From Terrihalobacillus insolitus (GTDB taxonomy: Bacteria > Bacillota > Bacilli > Bacillales > Amphibacillaceae): a stretch of DNA of 41,227 nucleotides. The notes under the pieces were generated by a model. That model was not told where the DNA came from. It did not search any database and worked only from the letters and a program-made list of their open reading frames with translations. Every line of letters begins with the position of its first letter. Position 1 is the stretch's first letter. Made by a program: the position numbers and the translations under genes. Below are positions 15,519 through 24,568 of the stretch, piece after piece. The stretch is from assembly GCF_028416575.1 (NCBI RefSeq), contig NZ_JAMQKB010000023.1, positions 1 through 41,227 of the forward strand. The letters run 5' to 3'.

Positions 15519-16943
15519 ATGAAGAATTTAGTGGGTACAGGAGTAAACGGATTAGATACGACATTGTATGGAGGAGTACCAAAGGGCAACACGATAATTG
15601 TTGAAGGGAATCCTGGTACTGGTAAAACGATACTAGGGATGCAGTTTTTGTATTTTGGCGCAGTTCAGTATAATGAGCCAGGATTATATATTACTTTTGA
15701 GGAATTTCCCGATCAAATATACCAGGATATGTACTCCTTTGGGTGGGACATACGAAAATTAGAACAAGAAAATAAACTAAGAGTTATTACGTTAACACCA
15801 CAAGTATTGATGGAGCAAATAAAGAATCCAGATGGACTTTTCCAGCGTCTTATAGAAGAAATAGGTTGTCAGCGAATCGTGATTGATAGTATTAGTTTGT
15901 TCCATTTTTATTACAATTCAAAAGAAGAGCAACGTAAAACGATTTATGCATTAAGAAATGCATTACGTAAATATTCTCTTACTTCTTTTTTAATTAAAGA
16001 GTACACCGAAATGGATCAAGAACAAGTTTCTTTTGTCAATTACTTAGTTGACGGAGTCGTTCAGCTTAAACTGGATCATCATTTTGAAAATTACCGAAAA
16101 CGAACACTCGAAGTAACAAAGATGAGAGGGAGTAATATACAAGAGGGAGAACATTTATTTAAAATCACAGAACAAGGAATCTATCTACTTCCCGCTTTAT
16201 CGATGGTAGAGGATGAGACTATAACGTCACTAGATGTAGTCCCAACAGGCATTCATAAATTAGATAGACTGCTTGGTGGAGGTATATACGACGGATCATC
16301 TTTTATTATTGACACAAATAGTAAATCAAATTACAGATTTTTACTCGCTTCCATTTTAGCGAATCGAATGAAGGCTGGTGAAAATGTTGTCGTTCTATTA
16401 TCAAGCTTGAACACGATCGATGATCTAAATGGGACGTTAAAATTATTTGATGTTGATCTTGAACAATTTGTTGAAGATGAAAAAGCAATATTCATTGAAC
16501 ATTATAATCGTCCAGTTCCTGAAAAATTCAAGAATGCTACGATAAATGTAGTCGGGTTGGATGATGATAAATACAAACAGCTATTAACGGAGAAAGTTGG
16601 CCCCTCCATAAAAAACGGTATTGAAAAAGGTGGGAAATGGTTTGTTTATTACGACCTAAATACAATTGTATCCCAACGAGGTTCGGCTTTTCTTAAACGA
16701 TATTTCGCTGAAGAAGTTGCCAACATGAGTGCGTTAGGGATCAGTATCTTATCTTTATGTAATTTTAAAGAACTAGGTCAGGAAACTTCAAGTTTTATTG
16801 AACGGACAAGTAATGGAGTAATAAGAACATGGGTGGATGGAATATATCAGTACATGCAAATTACAAAGACACCGAATGGTCATAATTCTGAACCGTTTGT
16901 CGTTGAAAATATAAATGAAAAACCGTTTATTCGGCTTGTGTAG
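15519..16943 (+). CDS. KaiC-like double RecA-domain ATPase with degenerate second domain
   Basis: ATG 15519 follows AGGGGG; an earlier ATG at 15480 is not supported. Two KaiC domains are present in 474 residues. Domain 1 (1-230) has Walker A GNPGTGKT (30-37), the catalytic E61-E62 pair (ITFEEFP), Walker B VIDSISL (D123) and the family segment VTKMRGS. Domain 2 (239-474) opens TGIHKLDRLLGGG, but its Walker A position reads DTNSKSNYR (265-273), so it should not bind ATP in the usual way. Without kaiA/kaiB this is not a clock. KaiC homologues outside cyanobacteria are linked to stress and signalling. It shares an operon with a winged-helix protein and a LuxR regulator; TATAAT at 15476-15481 may be the -10. 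Confidence 0.85.
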   Translation: MKNLVGTGVNGLDTTLYGGVPKGNTIIVEGNPGTGKTILGMQFLYFGAVQYNEPGLYITFEEFPDQIYQDMYSFGWDIRKLEQENKLRVITLTPQVLMEQIKNPDGLFQRLIEEIGCQRIVIDSISLFHFYYNSKEEQRKTIYALRNALRKYSLTSFLIKEYTEMDQEQVSFVNYLVDGVVQLKLDHHFENYRKRTLEVTKMRGSNIQEGEHLFKITEQGIYLLPALSMVEDETITSLDVVPTGIHKLDRLLGGGIYDGSSFIIDTNSKSNYRFLLASILANRMKAGENVVVLLSSLNTIDDLNGTLKLFDVDLEQFVEDEKAIFIEHYNRPVPEKFKNATINVVGLDDDKYKQLLTEKVGPSIKNGIEKGGKWFVYYDLNTIVSQRGSAFLKRYFAEEVANMSALGISILSLCNFKELGQETSSFIERTSNGVIRTWVDGIYQYMQITKTPNGHNSEPFVVENINEKPFIRLV

Positions 16944-16955
16944 GAGGAGGATGAA

Positions 16956-17210
16956 ATGAATGATCACCATAATAATGTCCCTTTACAACTAGAGTGTACG
17001 TTGTATTTTGAAAAAAACCCATATGCATATGAAACAATAGAAGGATTGGCTTTACGTTTAGGAAGAGAACCATCTGATCTTTCGCCAATTGTCCAGCATC
17101 TTGTTTCATTAGATATTATCGAGGCATTAGGGGAAGGGGATTCCGCTATTTACCATTATAATCAACCAAAAATAGCTAGTGAGGTTGATCTGTCATGGGA
17201 ACAAGTGTAA
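16956..17210 (+). CDS. Small winged-helix-like protein
   Basis: ATG 16956 follows GGAGGAGG, 12 bp after the KaiC-like gene. The 84-residue acidic product has helix-turn-helix character ([20 protein letters not shown], then [18 protein letters not shown]), which reads as a recognition-helix region followed by a wing. A DNA-binding or adaptor role is inferred from this pattern only. Its last 16 bases overlap the start of the large regulator, so the two are translationally coupled and probably act together. Confidence 0.7.
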   Translation: MNDHHNNVPLQLECTLYFEKNPYAYETIEGLALRLGREPSDLSPIVQHLVSLDIIEALGEGDSAIYHYNQPKIASEVDLSWEQV

Positions 17211-19342
17211 GCGCACTTCAACATCTTCAAGATGCATTTACGAAACTTATTGGATTATCCTGTTTAATTACAACCAAAGACGGAGAAACGATTACCCATC
17301 TTTCTGGAAGTCATAAATTTACAGATCTGGTTATGGCACGAGAAAATAGGAAACAAAGAAGATCGGACGCATTGAGAAGCTTCAACAGCATCTCGAAGCC
17401 TATTTTTTTTGATTATGAACCAGGAATTAAAGGAATTCTTGCTCCAATAAAAGTGGATTCAGTAAATAAGTACTTTGTATGGAGTGGCTTCTTTATTGAT
17501 TATGGAACTAGAGAAACCGTTCAACGTTATGTTGAACAACACATCGATAGTTCTTTTGCTTGGAAAAAAGCTACAGAAGAGTTACCAGAAATTTGGAGCG
17601 AAGAAAAACGGAACAAGTTACAGTTGATCGGAACCATGTGCGATATCATTTCTAATTATTTGAATGTAGAAACGTTTTCAGATCAACATAAAAACGTCGA
17701 TTGCATTGTTAACAATATATTAAAAGAATTAACGACAACCAAATCCTCCGTTCGTTCCATATTGCAACGTAGTTTAACGTATAATAAGAAGTTAGATTTT
17801 ATCGGGATCGCTGAAAAAATAGATGCGGATTTATTCTCGATCACGAACTTTCAAGGCCTTGCTACTGAAAAATTAATAGGAATGGAGTTTACAACCGGTG
17901 AAGGTTTTCTTGGAAGTGTTATTGCAACTGGGACAGGAAACGTATGGAAGGATGCTTTATTTGATCCAAGAGCCGCTTTTTTTAAAGACTTTGAGCCGAA
18001 AGGTTTATTTTGTTTTCCATTAATAATGGATGGTGAGACAAATGGCATTTTTTTTGGAGGGAGTACTTTAGCGAATATTTCCTATGATGAAATTGGTTCA
18101 TTTAGCCAAAAACTTTCCTACATATTGTCCATACAAGTTCATCAAAAGCAGATGAGAAATAGTTTAAATAACCAATTAATGAAGCTATCCATGTTTAATG
18201 AAATTTTTCAGGTCATGACGACAATGCAAGATATTAAAAAAATTCTATTTATGTTAGTTGACATTGGGATTAATGTAATGGAAGCTACATACGCTTGTGC
18301 TCTGTTAAAGCCTAAAGAAGGAACAACGCAAGCTACAATCGTCTCAAGAGGAATGACATCTGAAGAAATTAATCATTGTGGACAAGCCATTGTAAAAAGG
18401 TATTTTTATGTGGAAAATGGTAAAATGGAAACTGCATCTACAACAATAGAAAGCCATTCTTCTGATAAAAAGACTTTGTTACTACCGATTTGTTATCAGC
18501 AAGATACGATTGGTTGTTTGGCTATAGGAATACAGCATCAGGAAAAAAAGAAGGAATATCAATCTTTTTTAACGAATTTAACTACGGCAGCTGGTTTATC
18601 GATCGCAAAGCAATTAAGTCATACAGAATCTGATCAAATGATCCAATCTTTATACGTTACACTATCCCAATTCGAACCTACAGAGTATCAAAATGTGAAA
18701 GAAGAACACGATTTCATTAAAGAATATAGTAATAATAAGGGGTATTCTGAGGCGGAAATGAAACTACTGCTTGATTCATGCTGTGTAAAAGTTATCGATG
18801 ATTCGATTATTGAAAAAATCGTTACGGACACTTCTATCGTTTCTCTTATTAAAGAATTTAAAGTGCATCAAAGGTTAAATAATAGCAAGAGTAGTGAACA
18901 AGAGCAAATAGTGTTAAGTGAACAAAGTCAGATTTTGTTTTTAATTTGGAGTTATGTAAAGCATAACAAAAATGAAAAGTATATCCATACATTAACGACA
19001 GTATCTGCTACGATTAAAAATGACTTTCGTGCATTTATTGCAAAAAGAGAAACAACTGAACAAACAATAGACCTTTCAACCATTACGAATCTACAAAGTG
19101 AGCAGCTAGTAGAATCAGTGAATCAACAAGTAAGTCTTTCGAAAAGAGAAAAAGAGGTACTTGCTTTAGTCGTACAAGGCTTAAGCAACAAGGATATTGC
19201 ACTACAATTGTTCATAAGTGATCATACGGTTAAAAATCATTTAACAAATATTTTTCAAAAGTTGCAAGTCTCAGATCGATCTCAAGCCATTGCGAAAGTG
19301 TATCGTTTGAAACAAACGTCAACAGGTGATGGTATCATATAG
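17195..19342 (+). CDS. LuxR-type transcription factor with PocR-like and GAF sensor domains
   Basis: The 715-residue protein begins with a PocR-like ligand domain (about 1-130: [20 protein letters not shown]). Two GAF-like domains follow (about 170-320 and 335-480), then an all-helical stretch, and a C-terminal LuxR helix-turn-helix (647-706: [34 protein letters not shown]). It should sense small molecules or redox state and control transcription. ATG 17195 lies within the end of the winged-helix gene, with GAGGT ten bases upstream. Position suggests it controls the GGDEF-EAL gene and/or the riboswitch operon downstream, which is inference. A terminator closes the operon. Confidence 0.85.
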   Translation: MGTSVSALQHLQDAFTKLIGLSCLITTKDGETITHLSGSHKFTDLVMARENRKQRRSDALRSFNSISKPIFFDYEPGIKGILAPIKVDSVNKYFVWSGFFIDYGTRETVQRYVEQHIDSSFAWKKATEELPEIWSEEKRNKLQLIGTMCDIISNYLNVETFSDQHKNVDCIVNNILKELTTTKSSVRSILQRSLTYNKKLDFIGIAEKIDADLFSITNFQGLATEKLIGMEFTTGEGFLGSVIATGTGNVWKDALFDPRAAFFKDFEPKGLFCFPLIMDGETNGIFFGGSTLANISYDEIGSFSQKLSYILSIQVHQKQMRNSLNNQLMKLSMFNEIFQVMTTMQDIKKILFMLVDIGINVMEATYACALLKPKEGTTQATIVSRGMTSEEINHCGQAIVKRYFYVENGKMETASTTIESHSSDKKTLLLPICYQQDTIGCLAIGIQHQEKKKEYQSFLTNLTTAAGLSIAKQLSHTESDQMIQSLYVTLSQFEPTEYQNVKEEHDFIKEYSNNKGYSEAEMKLLLDSCCVKVIDDSIIEKIVTDTSIVSLIKEFKVHQRLNNSKSSEQEQIVLSEQSQILFLIWSYVKHNKNEKYIHTLTTVSATIKNDFRAFIAKRETTEQTIDLSTITNLQSEQLVESVNQQVSLSKREKEVLALVVQGLSNKDIALQLFISDHTVKNHLTNIFQKLQVSDRSQAIAKVYRLKQTSTGDGII

Positions 19343-19362
19343 AATTCTATAGTTCATGTATG

Positions 19363-19404
19363 AAAAAAAACTTGTTCTATTGGCAAATGGAACAAGTTTT
19401 TTTC
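19363..19404 (+). terminator. Terminator of the KaiC-like/LuxR operon
   Basis: AAAAACTTGTTC pairs perfectly with GAACAAGTTTTT over a 12-nt loop and ends in T7. The rest of the gap to 19626 contains only a repeat fragment. Confidence 0.9.
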
Positions 19405-19582
19405 GTTTTTTATTGGTTCTATGTTAATTGATTCTATGTTAATAGGAAGCTCTTCCTATTTATCCTATTCACATAATAATAGGAGCAATGGGTGATAGAA
19501 ATAAGAACGATAGTACGTCACAATATGGACAAATCTTGTCCACGAAACCCATTGGTTTGCAGCCCATTTATTCACGTAAAAG

Positions 19583-19601
19583 TTTAAAGAGGTTGTTCAA
19601 A
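19583..19601 (+). repeat. Fragment of the MITE-like repeat
   Basis: TTTAAAGAGGTTGTTCAAA is identical to 32521-32539 and is the outer right end of the element in reverse orientation. It ends 25 bp before the start codon of the GGDEF-EAL gene. Confidence 0.6.
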
Positions 19602-19626
19602 TAACCTTGAAGGAGAGTGATCTAGT

Positions 19627-21747
19627 TTGAAAATCTGGAAATCAAAAATATTTTTGCGAATTTGTATCACACAGCTAGCAATCATCCTTATCCTATTTGG
19701 ATTACTATTCTATCTTTCAAGTTTGATTATTTCAACTAATTCAGAGGTTTACAATCAAGGGGTAATGTCCACCTACAGTGCCGTTCGTGACTTCCAAAAG
19801 ACTTTACTCCCGATCGGTTTGGCCTTTATTGGCGTTTCCATGTTCATTATGATTTATACGGCTGCAAGAGTACTTAAACCATTAAGTCAACTTTGTTCTG
19901 CCATCGATACCATAGCCAAAGGAAATTTTGAAGAACGGGTAGATGTTTCGAACAGGAAAACAGAAACTGAGTTGCTCGCGACTCGTTTTAATGAACTAAT
20001 AGATCAAATCCAAGATTTTCGCACGAATCTTCTAAAAAACGAAGAACAAGTGCGCAAACAAAAGGAGTTTCTTCAAAAAGTAATCAACCACAACCCAAAT
20101 GCCATTTATGCTATGGATTCGGAGGGAAGGCATACCCTTGTAAACAAAGCTTATGCCGACTTTTTTCATGTTATTCCAGAAGAAATGGTCGGCAAAAAAG
20201 AAGAAGAATTTAATCCTATTAGAATACAGACACAAACCTTTCTTAAGGAAAATCAACAAGTGATCAACACCTTGGAAGAACTGGAAACAGAAGTCTCCAT
20301 TTTTGATCCAAACGGAAAGCAGTATTGGCTTGATGTCGTAAAAGTTCCAATCATAGGGGACGAGGAAGAGGAGACCCAGGTGTTGTGTGTTGCAACCGAC
20401 ATCACAGAACGAAAAGAACAAGAGGAAAAAATAAGATTTCACGCCTATCATGATGATTTGACAAATCTACCAAATCGAAAAATGTTTTTTAAACGTTTAG
20501 AAGAAGAGTTGGAAGACGCAAAAGAGAAGCAAGAAATACTTGCCGTCCTGTTTTTAGATTTAGATGGATTTAAGCAAGTGAATGATACCTTTGGTCATAA
20601 TGTGGGAGACCGTTTGTTGCAAGTGATCAGTGAACGAATTGGAAGTTGCATTAGGGAGAAAGATACTGTTTTTCGATTGGGTGGTGATGAATTTACTGTC
20701 ATCCTTCAAAACATCGAAGATAAACACGTTGCTGCAGAATCCGCCAAAAGTATGATGGACATGTTGACAAAACCTTATGAGATTGAAGGGAATACCTTTG
20801 TTATGACGACTAGTATCGGAATTTCTATATACCCTGATAATGGGTTGGACAGTTCTTCGCTCACAAAATACGCAGATATGGCCATGTATCAAGGAAAGCA
20901 ACAGGGAAAAAATACGTACCGCTTCTATACAACAGATATGGAATCAGACATTACAAACAATATAAGACTTAAAATGGAACTACGGAACGCATTAGAGAAA
21001 AATCAATTTTTCATTCACTATCAACCAAAAGTTAGTCTAGAATCCGAACAGATCGAAGGAGTAGAAGCATTGTTAAGGTGGGAGCATGAAGAATTAGGGT
21101 TGGTATCACCTAATGAATTCATTCCAGTCATAGAAGAAACGGGTATGATTCATGCGATTGGCGAGTGGATACTAAAAACGGTATGTACTCAACATAAAGT
21201 GTGGAGGGATCAGGGTTATCCAACTCTCAAAGTAGCAGTCAATCTATCACCAATCCAATTAAAAGATCCAGACATTATAGAGAAAATAACAGATATTTTG
21301 CAGGAAACCAATATGGAACCAGAATGGCTGGAATTTGAAATTACAGAAACATCTCTGATCGAAAATAAAAAAGAAGCAACGAAAATTCTTAAAAAACTAA
21401 GGAAAATGGGTATCCGTATTGCGATTGATGATTTTGGTACTGGTTATTCATCCTTACATTTATTAAAACGCCTCCCTGTTGACATACTTAAAATCGATCG
21501 GGCTTTCATTCAGGACAATGATGATCATGCGATTCTCGAATCTATTCTAGAAATGGCTAAAAAGTTACAACTAACTGTTGTAGCAGAAGGGGTAGAAACG
21601 AAAGAACAATTGGACTACCTCAAGGATCAATATTGTCAGGAAGCACAAGGATTCTTCATTTCCCATCCACTTTCAAAGGAAAAATTGGAATCATTTGTAA
21701 ACGCACAATTAAGTCGAGAAAAGTCAAAATACCTAAAAATATGTTGA
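19627..21747 (+). CDS. Membrane GGDEF-EAL protein (c-di-GMP cyclase/phosphodiesterase) with HAMP and PAS
   Basis: TTG 19627 has AAGGAG ten bases upstream. Order in 706 residues: helix 12-36, short outer loop, helix 61-80, HAMP (81-135), PAS (145-262), GGDEF domain (270-435), EAL domain (445-690). The cyclase site is canonical GGDEF (352-356) and an inhibitory RxxD site (R343-D346) lies five residues before it. The phosphodiesterase residues also look intact: E480 in EAL, N539, E571, D601-D602 in DDFGTG, K622, E654 and Q674. The protein could make or break c-di-GMP depending on signals. The next element downstream is a c-di-GMP riboswitch, which makes a local feedback circuit likely. Confidence 0.93.
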   Translation: MKIWKSKIFLRICITQLAIILILFGLLFYLSSLIISTNSEVYNQGVMSTYSAVRDFQKTLLPIGLAFIGVSMFIMIYTAARVLKPLSQLCSAIDTIAKGNFEERVDVSNRKTETELLATRFNELIDQIQDFRTNLLKNEEQVRKQKEFLQKVINHNPNAIYAMDSEGRHTLVNKAYADFFHVIPEEMVGKKEEEFNPIRIQTQTFLKENQQVINTLEELETEVSIFDPNGKQYWLDVVKVPIIGDEEEETQVLCVATDITERKEQEEKIRFHAYHDDLTNLPNRKMFFKRLEEELEDAKEKQEILAVLFLDLDGFKQVNDTFGHNVGDRLLQVISERIGSCIREKDTVFRLGGDEFTVILQNIEDKHVAAESAKSMMDMLTKPYEIEGNTFVMTTSIGISIYPDNGLDSSSLTKYADMAMYQGKQQGKNTYRFYTTDMESDITNNIRLKMELRNALEKNQFFIHYQPKVSLESEQIEGVEALLRWEHEELGLVSPNEFIPVIEETGMIHAIGEWILKTVCTQHKVWRDQGYPTLKVAVNLSPIQLKDPDIIEKITDILQETNMEPEWLEFEITETSLIENKKEATKILKKLRKMGIRIAIDDFGTGYSSLHLLKRLPVDILKIDRAFIQDNDDHAILESILEMAKKLQLTVVAEGVETKEQLDYLKDQYCQEAQGFFISHPLSKEKLESFVNAQLSREKSKYLKIC

Positions 21748-21808
21748 AGTTTTTCTAAAATAGTGGGATTATATACCTACAAAGTATAATTTTCGATATA
21801 GTATGTAT

Positions 21809-21902
21809 CACCTTCGATAATGGCAAACTCATTGAAAGATGAGGACGCAAAGCTAAGGGTCTAAGGTCTTAGGACTATGATCGCCTGGTTACCGAAAAGG
21901 AT
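21809..21902 (+). ncRNA. c-di-GMP-I (GEMM-I) riboswitch aptamer
   Basis: The sequence follows the GEMM-I consensus as known from V. cholerae Vc2: GGCAAAC (21822-21828), a stem CTCAT-TGAAAG-ATGAG with the GNRA-type GAAA tetraloop (21829-21844), GACGCAAAGC (21844-21853), a second stem (GTCTAAG with CTTAGGAC) carrying the tetraloop receptor, and GCCTGGTTACCG near the 3' end. CCTTCG (21811-21816) and CGAAAAGG (21893-21900) close P1. A terminator follows, so the aptamer should control read-through into the operon starting at 22081. TATAAT at 21785-21790 or TATAGT at 21797-21802 is a candidate -10, without a clear -35. Confidence 0.92.
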
Positions 21903-21917
21903 TGGATCGAATGATTA

Positions 21918-21977
21918 GTAGCCCGTATTCATTGGCTACATGAGTCTACCATTCTTTTTGGTGGACTCTTTTTTTGT
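21918..21977 (+). terminator. Expression platform of the riboswitch: hairpin plus strong terminator
   Basis: GAGTCTACCA (21942-21951) pairs with TGGTGGACTC (21959-21968) and is followed by seven T. A preceding hairpin GTAGCC...GGCTAC (21918-21939) lies between aptamer and terminator and could be part of the switching structure. I could not see a clear antiterminator by eye, so whether c-di-GMP turns the operon on or off is undecided. Confidence 0.85.
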
Positions 21978-22080
21978 CTAGTAAAAATGAATTAGAGTAT
22001 ACAAACGAGAGGCTGCATCATGCATTCGGGAGTTTGAAAGAAACATCACAATAAGATAAGCGATGGAAAGGAGAAGAAAA

Positions 22081-22887
22081 ATGCTTTATTTATCTCGGAG
22101 AGTCGATTTTTCCGCTATGCATAGTTATCGTGTTTCTGACTGGAGTGAAGAAAAGAATCGTACTGTTTTTGGTTTATGCAGTAATCCTAGTGGTCATGGT
22201 CACGATTATCAGTTAGAAGTTATGGTCAAAGGGGATTTGGTTCAAAAATCTGGTATTGTTGTGAACACTACCGATATAAAACGCATTGTTGGTGGCTTTG
22301 TGCAAAGAGAACTCGATGGTAAATTTTTAAATAAAGAACTTTCGTATTTCCAACAAAACATACCAACAACAGAGAATCTGGTTTTATACCTGTGGAAATC
22401 TATTGCACCGCAATTAGAGGATTGCGAGTTACATAGGCTTCGTTTACATGAGAATCCATTTTTGTTCTCAGAGAAGGGGGAAGGAAACATGGTTAGTTTA
22501 ACGAGAAAATATCATTTTAGTGCTGCACACCGATTACATAGTGATCAACTTACGGAAGAAGAGAATATTCATTTGTTTGGTAAGTGTAACAATGCTTATG
22601 GACATGGTCATAATTATTATCTTGAAGTATCTGTTAAAGGGGAACCCGATCCAATTTCAGGCATGGTCATAAATATATCCAGTTTAGATGAAACCGTAGA
22701 ATCTGTTGTACTCTATAAATTTGACCATAAGCACTTTAACTTAGACACAGAAGAGTTTGTGGCGCTTAATCCTACTTCTGAGAACGTTACAAAAGTTATG
22801 TACGACTTGCTAAAACCTTATATACCGAACCTTTATAAGATTGGTTTATGGGAAACAGAGAAAAACTATTTCGAATATATGGGTTAG
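22081..22887 (+). CDS. Tandem 6-pyruvoyl-tetrahydropterin synthase (PTPS/QueD-like) fusion
   Basis: ATG 22081 lies seven bases after AAAGGAG; the ATG at 22063 is rejected because the ribosome binding site lies inside that extension. Two PTPS domains make up 268 residues. Domain 2 (138-268) is complete: zinc ligands H150, H175 and H177 (FSAAH, YGHGH), catalytic C169 in FGKCNN, D215-H216 in KFDHKHFN, and E258 in WETE. Domain 1 (1-132) keeps H14, H39, H41 and C33, but its Asp-His pair reads D79-G80, so it may be inactive or altered. FGKCNN and ENIHLFGKC resemble the pterin-forming (eukaryote-like) PTPS more than QueD. It is the first gene after the riboswitch; the SDR next door could act as a sepiapterin-reductase-like partner. 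Confidence 0.88.
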   Translation: MLYLSRRVDFSAMHSYRVSDWSEEKNRTVFGLCSNPSGHGHDYQLEVMVKGDLVQKSGIVVNTTDIKRIVGGFVQRELDGKFLNKELSYFQQNIPTTENLVLYLWKSIAPQLEDCELHRLRLHENPFLFSEKGEGNMVSLTRKYHFSAAHRLHSDQLTEEENIHLFGKCNNAYGHGHNYYLEVSVKGEPDPISGMVINISSLDETVESVVLYKFDHKHFNLDTEEFVALNPTSENVTKVMYDLLKPYIPNLYKIGLWETEKNYFEYMG

Positions 22888-22896
22888 GAGGAAAAC

Positions 22897-23613
22897 ATGA
22901 AAATGGACGTATCGCAACTAAAGGATAAAGTAATTATCATAACAGGTGCTAGCCGCGGTATTGGTCGTGCAACAGCGGATGTATTGGAAAAGTGTGGTGC
23001 AAAACTTGTTTTGGGTTCTAGGAACATTGAGCAATTGGAACAGGATTCTAACGGAGAAAATATTTTACCCATTTATGTAGATGTCAGCAATGAGCAGTCT
23101 GTTAAACAATTTGTTGATACGAGTATGAATCAATTTGGACGAATCGACATTTTAATAAATGCAGCAGGAATTGGTACATTTTCATCTATTTTGGAATCTG
23201 ATACAAAAGATTTTGACGATATGATCGCCATTAATCTTCGGGGAACGTATTTATCTTGTAAATATGTTGGAAGACACATGAAGAAACAAAAAGAAGGTCA
23301 AATCATTAACCTTGTATCTATTGCAGGAACAACAGCACTAGCAGGTTGTGGAGGATATTCCGCATCGAAATTTGGTGTATTCGGATTAACGAAAGTTCTA
23401 CAAACCGAACTGAGGAGAGATGGAATACGTATTACGGCCGTTCTACCAGGTTCTGTGGATAGCTCTTTTTGGGATGAAATTGAACCAAAACCGGATCGAT
23501 CTAGTATGATTCCAGTCGAGTCGATTGCAGAGCATATTGCCTATTTATTATGTCAACCAACACAATCGGTAGTTGATGAAATTACGATCATGCCGCCAGC
23601 CGGAATTTTATAA
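22897..23613 (+). CDS. Short-chain dehydrogenase/reductase (3-oxoacyl-ACP or sepiapterin reductase-like)
   Basis: This 238-residue classical SDR has the cofactor motif TGASRGIG (16-23), NAAG (88-91), N113, and the catalytic S141-Y154-K158 (GGYSASKFG). The arginine after TGAS and the SR at 41-42 suggest NADPH preference. ATG 22897 follows AGGAGG, nine bases after the PTPS gene. By family it could be a 3-ketoacyl-ACP reductase (there is an ACP in the operon) or a pterin side-chain reductase (there is a PTPS); sequence alone does not choose. Start M1 or M3 is possible. Confidence 0.88.
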   Translation: MKMDVSQLKDKVIIITGASRGIGRATADVLEKCGAKLVLGSRNIEQLEQDSNGENILPIYVDVSNEQSVKQFVDTSMNQFGRIDILINAAGIGTFSSILESDTKDFDDMIAINLRGTYLSCKYVGRHMKKQKEGQIINLVSIAGTTALAGCGGYSASKFGVFGLTKVLQTELRRDGIRITAVLPGSVDSSFWDEIEPKPDRSSMIPVESIAEHIAYLLCQPTQSVVDEITIMPPAGIL

Positions 23614-23632
23614 AAAGGGGGTGCCGGAGTAA

Positions 23633-24568
23633 ATGAAAAAACTGTTTTCAAAATTCCGCCATGAGCAACCTCTTCAAGAAGAACAATCTCCGGCAATCTC
23701 GTTTCCACAACTTGCTTCTTTTTCTTCTCTACAAGAGGTGAAAAAAAGGGCAACTGTTGGATGGATCGCTTCCCGTTTGGCGGCAATGCTTGAAATGAAC
23801 GGGGTATATAAAGAAACCTTATTCTATTTCGCTTTTATGACGCAACCATTAGATGAAACCATAGATAAAGAATCAAGAGAGATTCTACAGTTAGCAGAAT
23901 CTGCTGTCGATTGGTTAGAAAAAAACGCTGTTGTAGAGGAAGAAATAAAACGGTTAGCTCTTTCTACCTCTTATCATACAAATTTATCTCTTGTGATCAG
24001 TGAGGTTCAGTCTGAAGAAGATCCACAGGAGGATACTTCTTATAAGGTATGGGAAGTATATCGTGATGTCATTTACGCAGCTACCCATGGTCGCTTTCTT
24101 TTAATAGACAAACAGGAAATAGGACGTTACAAACAGGGCGAACTTTTGTGTGAAATAGAAATCAAAGAAAGAAAAGATATTCCAAAAGCCCGAGAACTAG
24201 CACAAAATGTCTTTGATGACATGGGGTTAAAACGTTCTAAGGCAATGAGTTACAAATTAATCATTTCAGAAGCAGTTACAAACATATTGAAGCATGCTGA
24301 GTACGGAAAGATGCAGATTTACAAAGACGAAGAATGTATTCGGATGAGTGTACAAGACAAAGGACCAGGATTTTCATTAAAACTATTACCTCAAACAACA
24401 CTTATGGCTGGTTTTTCTACTAAAAAATCACTAGGCCAAGGATTCACGTTAATGATGAAAATAGCCGAACAAGTCGTATTAGAAACGTCATCTGCTGGAT
24501 CGACTTTGATTTTGATAGTGGATGGAGAAAGGGATGAAATCAATGATCAAAACGAACAACAATCCTAA
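23633..24568 (+). CDS. RsbW/RsbT-like serine kinase (GHKL ATPase) with N-terminal helical domain
   Basis: The C-terminal third of this 311-residue protein is an HATPase_c domain of the anti-sigma/serine kinase type: N box E213...N217 (ISEAVTNILKHA), DKGPG (242-246), and G2 box GQGFTLMMKI (268-277). The N-terminal 180 residues are mostly helical and not recognised. Such kinases phosphorylate STAS antagonists and bind sigma factors or other partners. The operon also encodes two STAS proteins and a PP2C phosphatase, so this is likely the switch kinase. No sigma factor is encoded nearby. A Shine-Dalgarno AAGGGGGTG precedes ATG 23633. Confidence 0.82.
   Translation: MKKLFSKFRHEQPLQEEQSPAISFPQLASFSSLQEVKKRATVGWIASRLAAMLEMNGVYKETLFYFAFMTQPLDETIDKESREILQLAESAVDWLEKNAVVEEEIKRLALSTSYHTNLSLVISEVQSEEDPQEDTSYKVWEVYRDVIYAATHGRFLLIDKQEIGRYKQGELLCEIEIKERKDIPKARELAQNVFDDMGLKRSKAMSYKLIISEAVTNILKHAEYGKMQIYKDEECIRMSVQDKGPGFSLKLLPQTTLMAGFSTKKSLGQGFTLMMKIAEQVVLETSSAGSTLILIVDGERDEINDQNEQQS

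Noticed and set aside
15519..16943. Circadian clock kaiC
   Set aside because: No kaiA or kaiB is present and the second domain has lost its P-loop; only the KaiC fold is claimed.
22081..22887. Queuosine gene queD
   Set aside because: No queC, queE or queF is nearby, the protein is a two-domain fusion, and the Cys motif resembles pterin-type PTPS. A QueD activity is not excluded.
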